Source: Agromyces tardus
GTDB lineage: Bacteria > Actinomycetota > Actinomycetes > Actinomycetales > Microbacteriaceae
DNA length: 40,055 nt
Direction of reading: 5' to 3'
NCBI RefSeq assembly: GCF_003710805.1
Contig: NZ_RHHB01000029.1
Span: 1 to 40,055 of the forward strand
Under the pieces are notes generated by a model. That model was given only the letters and a program-made list of their open reading frames with translations. It ran no database searches and was not told the DNA's origin. How positions within the stretch are numbered: position 1 is the first letter of the stretch; every line of letters starts with the position of its first letter. Shown here piece after piece: positions 40,055 to 40,055 of this stretch. The position numbers and the translations under genes are program-made.

Positions 40055-40055
40055 G

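Overview
This is about 40 kb of very GC-rich DNA from an actinobacterium, most likely a Microbacteriaceae member (Agromyces/Microbacterium-like). That placement is an inference from the GC-rich codon use, the many GTG starts, TANNNT -10 boxes with leaderless starts, the very frequent GGATGCC/GGCATCC words and the gene content (GH42, GH63, several carbohydrate ABC importers, LacI and GntR regulators). No tRNA, rRNA, CRISPR-Cas, transposase or phage gene was seen.

Layout. 1-3.8 kb: a carbohydrate ABC importer (lipoprotein plus the first codons of a permease) divergent from a LacI regulator, with a CE7 acetyl-xylan esterase. 3.8-10.5 kb: a small membrane protein, a CtpE-like P-type ATPase, a PfkB kinase, a CDF-type cation transporter, a DUF389 membrane protein and an AlkA-like glycosylase. 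10.5-16.1 kb: a trans-sulfuration enzyme, a haem-oxygenase-like iron enzyme, an NAD-dependent epimerase-like protein and an unknown 440-aa protein, separated by palindromic repeat arrays. 16.1-19.7 kb: Hsp20, a YbaK-like deacylase, a 53-aa acidic protein, an SRAP protein and a stand-alone LigD-type polymerase. 19.7-23.5 kb: an aldo/keto reductase, an alanine-dehydrogenase/carboxyethylornithine-synthase-like enzyme, an MmyB-type regulator and a DUF2255 protein. 23.5-31.8 kb: a minus-strand operon (GH42 beta-galactosidase, two divergent glycine-dehydrogenase P-protein halves, an AcoX-like ATP-NAD kinase homologue, an SDR) divergent from a GntR/FCD regulator. 31.9-40 kb: a GIY-YIG protein, a complete carbohydrate ABC importer, and a second permease pair joined to a GH63-like hydrolase.

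The most striking signal is a family of about 50 short palindromic repeats in 11 arrays from 11.7 kb rightwards. Each has ends GGTCGAGTAG and GTATCGAGACC around a variable hairpin. The central stem changes but keeps its pairing, and units within an array nearly always run forward then reverse. Several arrays lie inside genes. They interrupt the ATP-NAD kinase homologue, the beta-galactosidase and the GH63 protein (twice), and they form the C-terminal tail of the P-protein alpha half. Inside genes, every spacing I measured between like units is a multiple of three (27, 33, 39, 42, 93). Spacings between genes (37, 38, 40, 41, 43, 46, 50) mostly are not. Two genes take their stop codon from a repeat.

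Three small regulons can be read from the DNA. TGTAT-N5-ATACA operators precede both the beta-galactosidase operon and the ABC importer at 32.6-35.7 kb, with the GntR gene beside the first. A 25-bp operator lies over the -35 of both the MmyB-type regulator and the aldo/keto reductase. Three DosR/DevR-like boxes stand 36-37 bp upstream of -10 boxes before the iron enzyme, Hsp20 and the 53-aa protein.
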